Of a DNA stretch of 52,103 bases, positions 36,730-44,667 are shown piece by piece. How positions within the stretch are numbered: the stretch's first letter is position 1; each line of letters starts with the position of its first letter. The notes beneath the pieces were generated by a model, which did not search any database, was not told the origin of the DNA, and saw only the letters and a program-made list of their open reading frames with translations. The position numbers and the translations under genes are program-made. Source of the stretch: Planctomycetota bacterium (GTDB lineage: Bacteria > Planctomycetota > J058); NCBI GenBank assembly GCA_023954375.1, contig JAMLIC010000060.1, positions 1 through 52,103 of the forward strand, read 5' to 3'.

Positions 36730-39194
36730 TCGTCGAAGGCGACGCGGAACCCGATCCGGTCGCGCACCCGCAGGAAGTCGGCCGCGTCGCTCGAGTCGAC
36801 CGGCTCGCGCGAGGCGAGCCGCGTGACCTCGGGCCCCCGGGCCCAGGAGCCGCCGCGCAGGACGCCGAAGCGCGGCGCGCCGTCGAAGCGCCCCTCGACC
36901 CACTCCGAGACGTTGCCGGCCAGGTCGAACAGCCCGTAGATCGAGCGGTCCCGCGGGTGGCTGCCCACGGGGTCGAGGGCCGGGGCGCCGTCCTCGTCGC
37001 CCGCGTGGAGCCGGGCGGCGGCCGGGTCGAAGGCGTCGCCCCAGGGGAAGCAGCGGCCCGCCGGCCCGCGGGCCGCCTTCTCCCACTCGACCTCGGTCGG
37101 CAGGCGGAGCGCCCGGCCCAGGCGCGACGAGCGCCAGCGGCAGTAGGCGCGCGCGCTCTCCAGGCGCACGCCGGCGACGGGCAGGCGCTCGCGGCCGGCC
37201 CGCGGGACCTGGCGCAGGGGGTCGTCGGGGTGCGGCGCGAGGAGGAAGGGCGAGGGCAGGTGCGCCGCGCGCTCGCCCGCGGGCAGGGCGTCGAGGAACT
37301 CCGCGTACTCGGCCGCCGTGACCTCGTGCTCGCCGAGGAAGAAGCCGGCCACCCACACGGGCTCGCGCCGGGCGACGAGCGGGCGCACGGCCTCGGGGTC
37401 GCCGCCGGCGTAGAACTCGCCCGGCGGGACCCACACGAAGCCCGGCGGCACGCCGGCCGCGGCCGGCAGCGCCACGCGCACGACGACGGGGTCGGGCCCG
37501 CGGCGCAGGTGCAGGGGCACCCGCGCGGGCACGCGCCCGGGCGCCTCGAGCACGAGGAGGTACTCGCCCGGGAGCACCTCGAGGCCCGGGGTGACGGGGC
37601 TGGGCCCGAGGTCCTGCGCGTCGCCGAGCGACCAGGCGCGGTCGGCGTCGACGACGACCGGGTGGAGCGTCACGCGCGCGCCGGGCGGCGCGGTCTCGAC
37701 CGTGAGCAGGCGCGGCCGCCGCTCGCGCGCGGGGTCGAGGAGCCCGAGCGCCTCGCGCTCGCGGTCGACGGCGGCCACGAGCGCCTCGTCGCCGTCGCGC
37801 TCGGCGCGGCCGCGCAGGGCCTCGAGCAGCCCGCGGGCGAGGTCGAGGCCCCGCGCGGCGTGGGCGTGCCCCGCCGGCGCGAGGCGCAGGGCGTCGCGCG
37901 CGTGCTCGAGGGCCCGCGCCGCGGGCGGGTCGGCGTCGGCGCTCCCGTCGAGCAGCCGCGCCTCCGCGCCCCGCAGGGCCGCCAGGCGCCGGACCACCTC
38001 CTCCTGCGCCGCGACCGCCGCGGCGCGGTCGGCGGACAGGGGCTCGTCGCGCGCCTCGCGGGCGGCCTCGAGCGCGGCCGCCGCGTCGCGCCACGCGGCG
38101 AGCGGGCCCGCGACGAGGGCCTCGGCGGCCGCCACCCGCTCGCCGGCCGCCGCGACGGCCCGGACGCGCGCGACCACGAGCCCGCCGACGACGGTCCCCA
38201 CGACGACCAGCACGAGGAGCGCCGCCAGGGCCGCGGTCAGCGGGTGCTTCCGCACCTGCCGCGCCGCGCGCTGCGCCAGCGTCGCCTCCCGCGCGCGCGC
38301 CACGTCGCCGCGGAAGAAGCGGATCAGGTCGTCCGCCAGCTCCTTCGCCGTCTGGTAGCGCCCCGCCGGGTCCTTGCGCAGGCACTTCCCCGCGATCGCC
38401 TCCAGGTCGGGCGAGAGCTCGGGTCGGAGCGCCCGCAGGGGCGGCGGCTCCTCCTGCGTGATCTGGATGAGCAGCGCCCGCAGCTGCTGCGAGGGGAAGG
38501 GGAGCCGCCCGCCGCTCAGGCACTCGTAGAGCGTGACGCCCAGGGCCCACACGTCCGACCGCGCGTCGACGGCGCGCCCCATGGCCTGCTCGGGTGCCAT
38601 GTAGGTGGGCGTGCCCATGAGGGCGCCGGCCTGCGTGATCGCCCGCTGGTCGTGGCGGCGCGCCAGGCCGAAGTCGGTGATCAGCGCCTGGTCGTCCTCG
38701 CGCACGAGGATGTTGTCGGGCTTGATGTCGCGGTGCACGACGCCCTGCCCGTGGGCGTAGTCGAGCCCGAGCGCCACGTTGAGGACGTACTTGGCGACCT
38801 TCTTCGGGTCGGCGAGCGGCCCGCGCGGCTCCTTGAGCAGGTCGCGCAGCGAGCGCCCCGCCACGAACTCCATGGCGTAGAACCAGGTCTTGCCCGCGCA
38901 GCCGAACTGGTAGATCGGCACGATGCTCGGGTGGACGAGCGCGGCCGCCGCGCGCGCCTCGCGCTCGAAGCGGGTCACGGCGTCGGGGTCCTGGGCGAAG
39001 TCGTCGGGGAGCACCTTCAGCGCGACGCGCCGCTGGAGCGACTCCTGCACGGCCTCGTAGACCTTGCCCATGGCCCCCTCGCCGAGGAGGCGCACGACGC
39101 GGTACTCGCCGAGGCGCCAGGTGGAGACGTGCTCCCCGCCCAGGTGCAGGGGCACGGCCTCGGCCTTCGGCGCGCGCGGGGCGTCGGCGGGCAT
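36726..39194 (-). CDS. Transmembrane Ser/Thr kinase fused to an FGE-like domain
   Basis: This encodes 822 residues from an ATG at 39194. The kinase (29-290) has loop GEGAMGKVY, HRDIKPDN with Asp156, DFG at 174-176 and APEQ, all intact. A membrane segment (about 305-325) separates it from an extracytoplasmic part: an Ala/Arg-rich helical region, a PEGA-like segment (TAPPGARVTL...LPGEYLLVL), and a C-terminal formylglycine-generating-enzyme/SUMF1 fold (about 560-822: PPGEFYAGG, EVEWEKAARGPAG, LFDLAGNVSEWV, GVLRGGSW, IGFRVAF). The strand after RGGSW has no cysteines, so oxidase activity is unlikely and a ligand-binding lectin-like role is more plausible. The frame is open far upstream but that part is not coding. 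Confidence 0.9.
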   Translation of the reverse strand: MPADAPRAPKAEAVPLHLGGEHVSTWRLGEYRVVRLLGEGAMGKVYEAVQESLQRRVALKVLPDDFAQDPDAVTRFEREARAAAALVHPSIVPIYQFGCAGKTWFYAMEFVAGRSLRDLLKEPRGPLADPKKVAKYVLNVALGLDYAHGQGVVHRDIKPDNILVREDDQALITDFGLARRHDQRAITQAGALMGTPTYMAPEQAMGRAVDARSDVWALGVTLYECLSGGRLPFPSQQLRALLIQITQEEPPPLRALRPELSPDLEAIAGKCLRKDPAGRYQTAKELADDLIRFFRGDVARAREATLAQRAARQVRKHPLTAALAALLVLVVVGTVVGGLVVARVRAVAAAGERVAAAEALVAGPLAAWRDAAAALEAAREARDEPLSADRAAAVAAQEEVVRRLAALRGAEARLLDGSADADPPAARALEHARDALRLAPAGHAHAARGLDLARGLLEALRGRAERDGDEALVAAVDREREALGLLDPARERRPRLLTVETAPPGARVTLHPVVVDADRAWSLGDAQDLGPSPVTPGLEVLPGEYLLVLEAPGRVPARVPLHLRRGPDPVVVRVALPAAAGVPPGFVWVPPGEFYAGGDPEAVRPLVARREPVWVAGFFLGEHEVTAAEYAEFLDALPAGERAAHLPSPFLLAPHPDDPLRQVPRAGRERLPVAGVRLESARAYCRWRSSRLGRALRLPTEVEWEKAARGPAGRCFPWGDAFDPAAARLHAGDEDGAPALDPVGSHPRDRSIYGLFDLAGNVSEWVEGRFDGAPRFGVLRGGSWARGPEVTRLASREPVDSSDAADFLRVRDRIGFRVAFDD

Positions 39195-39202
39195 GGGGGG
39201 CG

Positions 39203-39208
39203 AGTATA
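39203..39208 (-). promoter_or_regulatory. TATACT box immediately before the kinase-FGE start
   Basis: TATACT lies on the minus strand with only eight bases to the ATG at 39194, so a transcript from it would start within about two bases of the initiation codon. There is no ribosome-binding site. This would be a leaderless mRNA. Confidence 0.4.
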
Positions 39209-39244
39209 CGGGGCCGGGCGGCCGGCCGTCGCCGGGCCGGGCCC

Positions 39245-40045
39245 CTACTCCAGCAGCGGCGCGAGCGCCGGGTCGAGGCGGGCGAGGTGCAGGACGAGCC
39301 GGTCGCGGCGCGCCGCGGCGGCCAGCTCGTCGCGCGCGCGGGCGTCGCCCGCGCACGCGCCGGCGAGCACGGCCGTCGGGCGCGCGTGGGAGGGCGGCGG
39401 CGCCGCGCCCGACCGCGCGAGGACGTAGCGCGCCAGGTCGCCGTCGCGGCCCCCGTCCCCCTGCCCGAGGCGCGCCCGCTCGAGCGCGGCCTGCCACACG
39501 GGCGACCCGGTCGGCTCGCCCCGCGCGTCGGCCAGCGCGACGAGCGCCGCGCCCGCGAGGCCCGGGGGCGCGCCGCCGGCGAGGGCGAGGACGGCCTCCT
39601 GCAGGTCGGCGCGCGCCGGCGCGAACGACAGCGCGCCGAGCATCGCCTCGAGCGCCTCGTCGGGCCGCCCGAGGTCCTGGAAGCACAGGCCCCGCCGCAG
39701 CCAGGCCCACCAGTGGTCGGCCGAGTGGGCCAGGGCCCGGTCCCAGACCGCGAGCGCCTCCTCGAGGCGGCCCAGGTCCATGAGGACGTCGGCGTGGGTG
39801 GCGTCGACCTCGCGCGGCGGCGCGCCGGCCGCCCGGGCGCGCTCGAAGACGCGGCGGCGCGTCAGCGCCGCGCGGCCAGCGGGGGTGCGGGGTCGGGGCG
39901 GCGCGCGCGGACCGCGGCGCCTCGGCGCGCCAGCATCGAGGCCCAGGCGCTCCGGCGCGAGCACCTCCGCCGCGGCCAGCGCCGCCTGTGCGGGTCGACG
40001 TCGCACGTCGTGTAGTAGCCGCCGGCCAGCCGCTCGAGGAGGCAC
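39245..40045 (-). pseudogene. TPR-containing 3' remnant of a frameshifted kinase gene
   Basis: Convincing coding sequence in this frame runs from about 39995 to the stop at 39245. It encodes Ala/Arg-rich helices with a clear TPR pair (LGRLEEALAVWDRALAHSAD and LGRPDEALEAMLGALSFAPA) and a C-terminal helical region. The nominal start at 40045 has no ribosome-binding site, and the adjoining upstream coding sequence lies in another frame (LLERLAGGYYTTCDVD at about 40000-40050). I read it as the end of the kinase gene that starts at 42915, separated by frameshifts. It could alternatively be a short independent TPR gene. Confidence 0.6.
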
Positions 40046-41585
40046 GGCCGGGCCGAGGTCCGGTCGCGCTCGACCGCGTCCACGCGCGCCCGGGCGCGGT
40101 CGAGGCCGGAGCTGCTGGTCGACGCGCGGCCGCGTCGGCGGCGCCGACCGCGTCCGCCGCCAGACCCGGGCGAGGACCGCTCAAGGCGTCCTCGGCGCGC
40201 GCGCCCTCAGCCCGGCGGCGAGGGCGGCGTCGAGCTGGCGGCGGCCTCCGCCGCGAGCCGCCGCCGGCCGGCGCCCGCGCCGCGCCGACGACCGTGGGGT
40301 CGAGCCAGGCCGGGTCGGTCGCGCGCCAGCCCCAGGCCCCGCGGCGCCAGCGCGTCGCGGCGTCGGGCGCCTCGGCGCGGGCGAGGTGCTCGACGGCCTC
40401 CCCCGCGGCCGCCGCGGCGTCGAGGGCCGCGCGCGCCGGGTCGTCGTGGCCCTGGAAGACCTCGACGCGGGTGAAGGCCACGCGCGGCGCCGAAGAGCCC
40501 CAGCCGGCGCGGAGCCACGCGGCCGGGAAGGGCAGCGGGTCGGTCGCCTCGACGACGACGCGCGCGCCGCCGGCCCCGAGCTCCCCGCGCACCCGGTCGT
40601 CGCCGAGCCGCTCGAGGCGCAGCCAGCCCGACGGCACCTCCCCCGCGGCGGCGCTGGCGACGGTGACGCCGTCCCGCAGGAGCCGCAGCACGCCCCCGTC
40701 GAGCTCGAGGACGAGCGACGCCGCGCCCTCGCCGGCGCCGAGCGCGACCAGCGGTCCGCCGTGCGCGCTGGGCTCGCCCTCGAAGGCCGCCGCGACCCCC
40801 GCGCGCGGCCCGAGCCGGGCCGGGGCCCAGGCGATCGCCGGTCGGTCCGGGCGCAGGAGGACCCCCTCGACCTCGAGGTCGGCCACCCCGGTCGAGGCCT
40901 CGCCGACGCGCAGGTTGACCTGGCCCGGGGGCGCCGGCGCGGCCGCCGCCGCGTCCAGGGTCGGCACCGCCTCGCCGTCGAGGACGACGCGCCGCCCCGG
41001 CGCCGCGCCCGGCGCGAAGCGCAGCGGGCGCCACGCGTCCGTCATGCGCAGGGGCACCGACGCCTCCTCGAGCTCCAGCCGGCCGCCGCGCCCCACGAGC
41101 TTGAGCGTCCGGTGCGGCGCGTCGCCGCCGACGCCGACCCGGACCCACACGTCGTCGCCATCGACCGGCGCCTCGCGCCGCCAGCGGAGCGACACCCCCG
41201 CCTCGGCCCAGCGGGCGGCGCCGACGTCGGCGTCCGTCTGGCTCGAGTCGTTCGCGGCGTGCACGACCCAGCCCTCGCCGTCGCGCGCCGGGGCGAGGAG
41301 CGGATGCGGCGCGTCGCGCGCCTGGACGTGGTACGGCGGGGTGACCAGCGTCGGGGCCAGGTCGCGCGCGTCGTAGCGCGCGGCGAGGCGCCCGTCAGCC
41401 GCGGCGGCGCACGCCCGGTCACGCGCCGCCGCGCGTCTCGGGCGGTCGAGGACCGCGGCGAGGGGCGCCGCCGTCCGCCCGGGCGCGTCCCAGAGCGGCG
41501 GCGCGTCGACGAGGGGCGGCGCACCGTCGCCGAGCGCCCAGGCCAGCGCCAGCGCCCTGCCCTTCGGCGGGCGGCCCTGACGGCG
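40046..41585 (-). pseudogene. Middle part of the frameshifted kinase gene
   Basis: From about 41575 to 40270 the minus strand codes, one frame away from the kinase domain, for an extracytoplasmic beta-rich region (GRGGRLELEE, GQVNLRVGEASTGVADLEVE, ASLVLELDGGVLRLLRDGV) that looks like laminin-G/concanavalin-type sandwiches after the membrane segment. Between about 40270 and 40000 plausible coding segments switch frame at least three more times (LAAEAAAS; RRQLDAALAAG; AEGARAEDALSG; DAVERDRTSARP). No single frame survives. Cause: either real decay or clustered sequence errors. Confidence 0.65.
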
Positions 41586-42915
41586 GCGCCGTCGCCTCCG
41601 GGGGCGCGTCCACGACCGGGGCGGCGCCGGCGCCCTCGGTCCCCACACCGCCGCCGCGCTCCGCAGCGACGGCCAGGGCGACCGCCGCCAGCCCGCCGAG
41701 CAGCGGCCCGCGTCCTCGCCCGGCGGCCGCCGTAGGCGCGCCCGCCGGCGGCCGCCGCTCGCGCAGGGCGCGGGCCACCGCCTGGGCGGTCGGCCGCAGG
41801 CCGGGGTCGCGCTGGAGGCAGGCGCGGCAGGTCGCGTCGAGGTCGAGGGGCACGCGAGGGTCGATGCTCCGCGGCGTCGGGAGCTCCTGGTGGACGATCG
41901 CCGTCGTCAGGGCGATCGCCGAGTCGTCGTTGAAGGGGCTGCGCCCGGTCAGGCAGGCGAAGAGCATCACCCCGAGCGCCCACACGTCGGCGGGCGGCCC
42001 GACGCGCTCCCCCCGCACCTGCTCGGGCGCCATGGTCGCGAGGGTGCCCAGGAGCGCCCCCGTCTGCGTGAAGCGCGAGGCGTCGAGGCTCCGCGCCAGC
42101 CCGAAGTCGGTGACGACCGCCTGCCCTCCCGGTCGGACGAGCACGTTCGAGGGCTTCAGGTCGCGGTGGACGATCCCGCGCGCGTGGGCGTGGGCCACGC
42201 CGCGGGCGACCCCCTCCATGAGGCGCGCCGCCGCGGGCGCCGAGAGCTGCCGCTCCCGCTGGAGGCGCGCCTTGAGGTCCTCGCCCTCGACCAGCTCCAT
42301 GGCGAGCCAGGGCATGGGCTCGTCCCCCGACCCGAGGTAGCGGACGACGTTGTCGTGCGCGAGCCCCGCGAGCGCCTCGACCTCGCGCGCGAACCGCTTG
42401 AGCGAGGTGTCGCGCTGCGCGAGCACGAGCTTGAGGGCCACGGGCCTGCCGGCGTCGTCGCGCGCGCGCAGGACCACGCCCATGCCGCCGCGCCCGAGCT
42501 CGCCCTCGACCGTGAACGGGCCGATCCGCGTCCCGGGGGGGACGCGGCGCAGGAAGATGGACGCGGCGAGCGCGCTCGAGGCGCTCCCCGGCGTGCCCGT
42601 CACCGTCTCGCCCGGGCCGCGCCGCGCCGACGGCTCGACGACCTCCGTGGACGGCTCGTCGTTCGCCGTCGGCCCCGCGACCGCCGGGCCTCGCGGCGGC
42701 GCGCCGACCGCCTGACCCCCGACGGCGGCGGCGCGCGCCATGAGCCACTCGATCCAGAGCGGCGGCACGCCGGCCGCGAGGAGCGCCGCGGCGCCCGCGC
42801 CGGGTGGCGCGCGCTCCAGCGCGGCGCCCGCGCGCCGCGCGAGCTCGGCGTCGAGCTGCCCCGACCGCGCCGCCTCGAGGAGGGCGGCGCGCAACGCAGA
42901 GTCGGTCGGCTGCAC
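41419..42915 (-). CDS. Ser/Thr kinase, intact catalytic half of a disrupted gene
   Basis: The open frame gives 498 residues from a GTG at 42915; the last 50 or so, after about 41575, are out-of-frame translation rich in Arg and Ala. The N-terminal helical region (1-70) is followed by a linker and a Hanks kinase (about 130-385) with loop GRGGMGVVL, HRDLKPSN (Asp252), DFG, APEQ and the usual C-lobe motifs, then a membrane segment (about 405-422). Compared with the other kinases here, the extracytoplasmic half should continue for about 750 residues; it does so only in other frames. The kinase domain itself shows no damage. Confidence 0.85.
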   Translation of the reverse strand: MQPTDSALRAALLEAARSGQLDAELARRAGAALERAPPGAGAAALLAAGVPPLWIEWLMARAAAVGGQAVGAPPRGPAVAGPTANDEPSTEVVEPSARRGPGETVTGTPGSASSALAASIFLRRVPPGTRIGPFTVEGELGRGGMGVVLRARDDAGRPVALKLVLAQRDTSLKRFAREVEALAGLAHDNVVRYLGSGDEPMPWLAMELVEGEDLKARLQRERQLSAPAAARLMEGVARGVAHAHARGIVHRDLKPSNVLVRPGGQAVVTDFGLARSLDASRFTQTGALLGTLATMAPEQVRGERVGPPADVWALGVMLFACLTGRSPFNDDSAIALTTAIVHQELPTPRSIDPRVPLDLDATCRACLQRDPGLRPTAQAVARALRERRPPAGAPTAAAGRGRGPLLGGLAAVALAVAAERGGGVGTEGAGAAPVVDAPPEATAPPSGPPAEGQGAGAGLGARRRCAAPRRRAAALGRARADGGAPRRGPRPPETRGGA

Positions 42916-42966
42916 CCCCGGAGCCTACATCCAGGCGGGGCCCGCACGCCAAGCCGGCGAAAGACG

Positions 42967-43476
42967 TTACGCCCGCCGCGCGGCGACCTTCTTCTTGGCG
43001 GCGACCTTCTTCTTGGCGGCGACCTTCTTCTTGGCGGCGACCTTCTTCTTGGCGGCGACCTTCTTCTTCGCGGCGGGCTTCTTCTTCGAGGGCCGCTCGT
43101 CGCCGGCCGCCCCGCCTTCGAGGGTGGCCACGAGCCGCCGCGGCGCCACGGCCCGGTAGCTCTCGTCGATCCAGGCCAGGAGCAGGTCGAAGGGCACGTC
43201 CTCGCCCCGCTCGAAGCGCGCCGTGACCCAGCCGCTCTTGCCGAGGCCGTAGCCGCAGGGCTCCGTGAACGGCAGGGTCAGGGCGGCCGGACCGGAGCGG
43301 GGCAGCTTCGTCGTCGTCGTGAGCCCGCCCTCGCGGCCGCCGACGAACACGAACACCTTGCCCTTGACCTTGACCACCGTCTCGCCCCACGGGTGGTCCT
43401 CGTGGGCGCCGGGGTAGCGGAGGGCGGCCTTCAGCAGCTGGCGCTCGGTCTGGGTCGCGGGCTGGCTCACGTGCAC
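42967..43476 (-). CDS. MmcQ/YjbR-like protein with histone-H1-like lysine tail
   Basis: This encodes 169 residues from a GTG at 43476, with GAGGGAG about five bases upstream; an alternative GTG lies two codons in. Residues 1-118 match the MmcQ/YjbR fold (ALRYPGAHEDHPWGET, VKVKGKVFVFVGG, GYGLGKSGWVTARF, WIDESYRAVAPR). The tail is one KKKPAA and five KKKVAA units ending RRA, like histone H1 and bacterial H1-like proteins. YjbR itself has a DNA-binding-like fold, so a nucleoid-associated protein is a reasonable inference. It is divergent from the FHA gene at 43623 and downstream of no obvious operon partner. Confidence 0.87.
   Translation of the reverse strand: MHVSQPATQTERQLLKAALRYPGAHEDHPWGETVVKVKGKVFVFVGGREGGLTTTTKLPRSGPAALTLPFTEPCGYGLGKSGWVTARFERGEDVPFDLLLAWIDESYRAVAPRRLVATLEGGAAGDERPSKKKPAAKKKVAAKKKVAAKKKVAAKKKVAAKKKVAARRA
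42986..43075. repeat. 18-bp coding repeat for KKKVAA units
   Basis: Five tandem 18-base units, four identical and one with a single change, encode the lysine-rich tail of the YjbR-like protein. A more divergent sixth unit follows. The near identity implies recent expansion. Confidence 0.9.
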
Positions 43477-43622
43477 CTCGCTCCCTCGACCCTACACGGT
43501 CGGCGTTCGCCGGGCGAACCGCCGACCGGAGGTGATCGGCGTGGCGTGGCGTCGGCCGCCCCTCTAGGATCTTCGTGCGCCGCCGGCGGGCGATCCGCGC
43601 CACGGCGAGGGGGGAGGGGCTG

Positions 43623-44615
43623 GTGACGTGCTCGTGCGGTTACGCCCACAGTCCGGAGTCGGCGACCCACTGCAAGCTGTGCGGGCTGCCGCTCGTGGGA
43701 GCAGCCCCGCCGCCGTCGCGCGGGCGCGCCGCCGAGGGCGCGGCCGAAGGGCGTGAGCACCAGCTCGTCGCCGAGGGCTCGCCCCCCCTCCGGCTCGCCT
43801 CCGGTCAGGTCCTCATGATCGGCCGCGCCGAGGGCAGCGGCCTGCCGATCCCGTCGCAGCGCGTCTCCCGCCAGCACGCCGAGGTCGTCTGGCGCGCCGG
43901 GCTCCCGGTGCTCCGAAACCTGAGCGAGACCGGGTCCACGCTCGTCAACGGCAAGGCGGTCAAGGAGCATGAGCTGCGCGACGGCGACCGCATCCAGATC
44001 GGCCCCTACGAGTGCGTCTACAAGGCGCGCGTCGTCGGCGCGCCCGAGAAGTTCGAGGCCCAGGCCCCCGCGGGCGGCGCGACGATCATCGACGAGGGGG
44101 GCGACGCCCTGGCCGGGAGCCTGGCCGAGATGAGCGTCTTCAGCCTCCTGCGCAGCTTCGAGGTGCGCGGCCGGTCGGGCACGCTCGTGCTCCGCGCGGG
44201 CAGCCGCGAGGGGACGATGGTCCTCGACAAGGGCAAGCTGACGAAGGTGGACCTCGAGGGGCAGCGCGGGAAGCAGGCGCTGTTCCTCCTCCTCTCCTGG
44301 CGCGAGGGGACCTACTCGTTCTCGCTCGACAAGCGCAACCCCACGGGCAAGATCTTCCGGACGTTCAACTACGCGGCGGTCGGGCCCGACACGACGAACG
44401 ACCTCAAGGGCACGATCAGCGACCTGCTCGAGGAGGCCCAGGACGCCGGCGTCGAGGAGCCGCTGCCGCCCGGCGCGCCCAAGCCGCCGCCGCGGCCCGC
44501 GCCGGCCCCGCCTCGCCCCGGCGCGCCAAGGCCGGGGCGGCCCGGGGCCGGTCCGACGGGCCGCCGGCCGCCGCCGCCGCCGCCGCGGGGCGGGCCGCCG
44601 CCCCGCGGTCGGTGA
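43623..44615 (+). CDS. Zinc-ribbon/FHA/DUF4388 signalling protein
   Basis: This encodes 330 residues from a GTG with a very strong GGGGGAGGGG site; the open frame extends to 43575 but a TAGGAT box at 43565-43570 would place the transcript start near there. A short zinc ribbon (CSCGYAHSPESATHCKLCG) is followed by an FHA domain (about 60-135) with GRAEGSG, SRQHAEV and LVNGKAV, so phosphothreonine binding is expected. A DUF4388 domain (about 165-250, SLAEMSVFSLLRSFEVRGRS) follows, and the last 55 residues are almost pure Pro/Gly/Arg. A paralogue lies at 47048-48127 and an FHA-bearing kinase lies between them. No signal peptide is present, so it is cytoplasmic. Confidence 0.88.
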   Translation: MTCSCGYAHSPESATHCKLCGLPLVGAAPPPSRGRAAEGAAEGREHQLVAEGSPPLRLASGQVLMIGRAEGSGLPIPSQRVSRQHAEVVWRAGLPVLRNLSETGSTLVNGKAVKEHELRDGDRIQIGPYECVYKARVVGAPEKFEAQAPAGGATIIDEGGDALAGSLAEMSVFSLLRSFEVRGRSGTLVLRAGSREGTMVLDKGKLTKVDLEGQRGKQALFLLLSWREGTYSFSLDKRNPTGKIFRTFNYAAVGPDTTNDLKGTISDLLEEAQDAGVEEPLPPGAPKPPPRPAPAPPRPGAPRPGRPGAGPTGRRPPPPPPRGGPPPRGR

Positions 44616-44624
44616 CGGACGCGC

Positions 44625-44643
44625 CGCGCGCTCCGAGCGCGCG
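44625..44643. terminator. Hairpin between convergent FHA and kinase genes
   Basis: An eight-pair stem (CGCGCGCT/AGCGCGCG) with a three-base CCG loop starts nine bases after the FHA gene stop and 25 bases from the opposing kinase stop. It can serve both strands; there is no T-tract. Confidence 0.45.
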
Positions 44644-44667
44644 AGGCCCGTCTCGGCTCGAGGTCGA

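Noticed and set aside
35154..39428. Plus-strand open frame spanning IMP dehydrogenase and the kinase-FGE gene
   Set aside because: It is out of frame with the dehydrogenase and antisense to the kinase.
39195..41648. N-terminal extension of the kinase-FGE gene to 41648
   Set aside because: The frame is open, but from about 40000 to 39195 it is Arg/Pro/Ala-rich, while a different frame carries clear TPR sequence. The part at 41575-40270 belongs to the neighbouring broken kinase.
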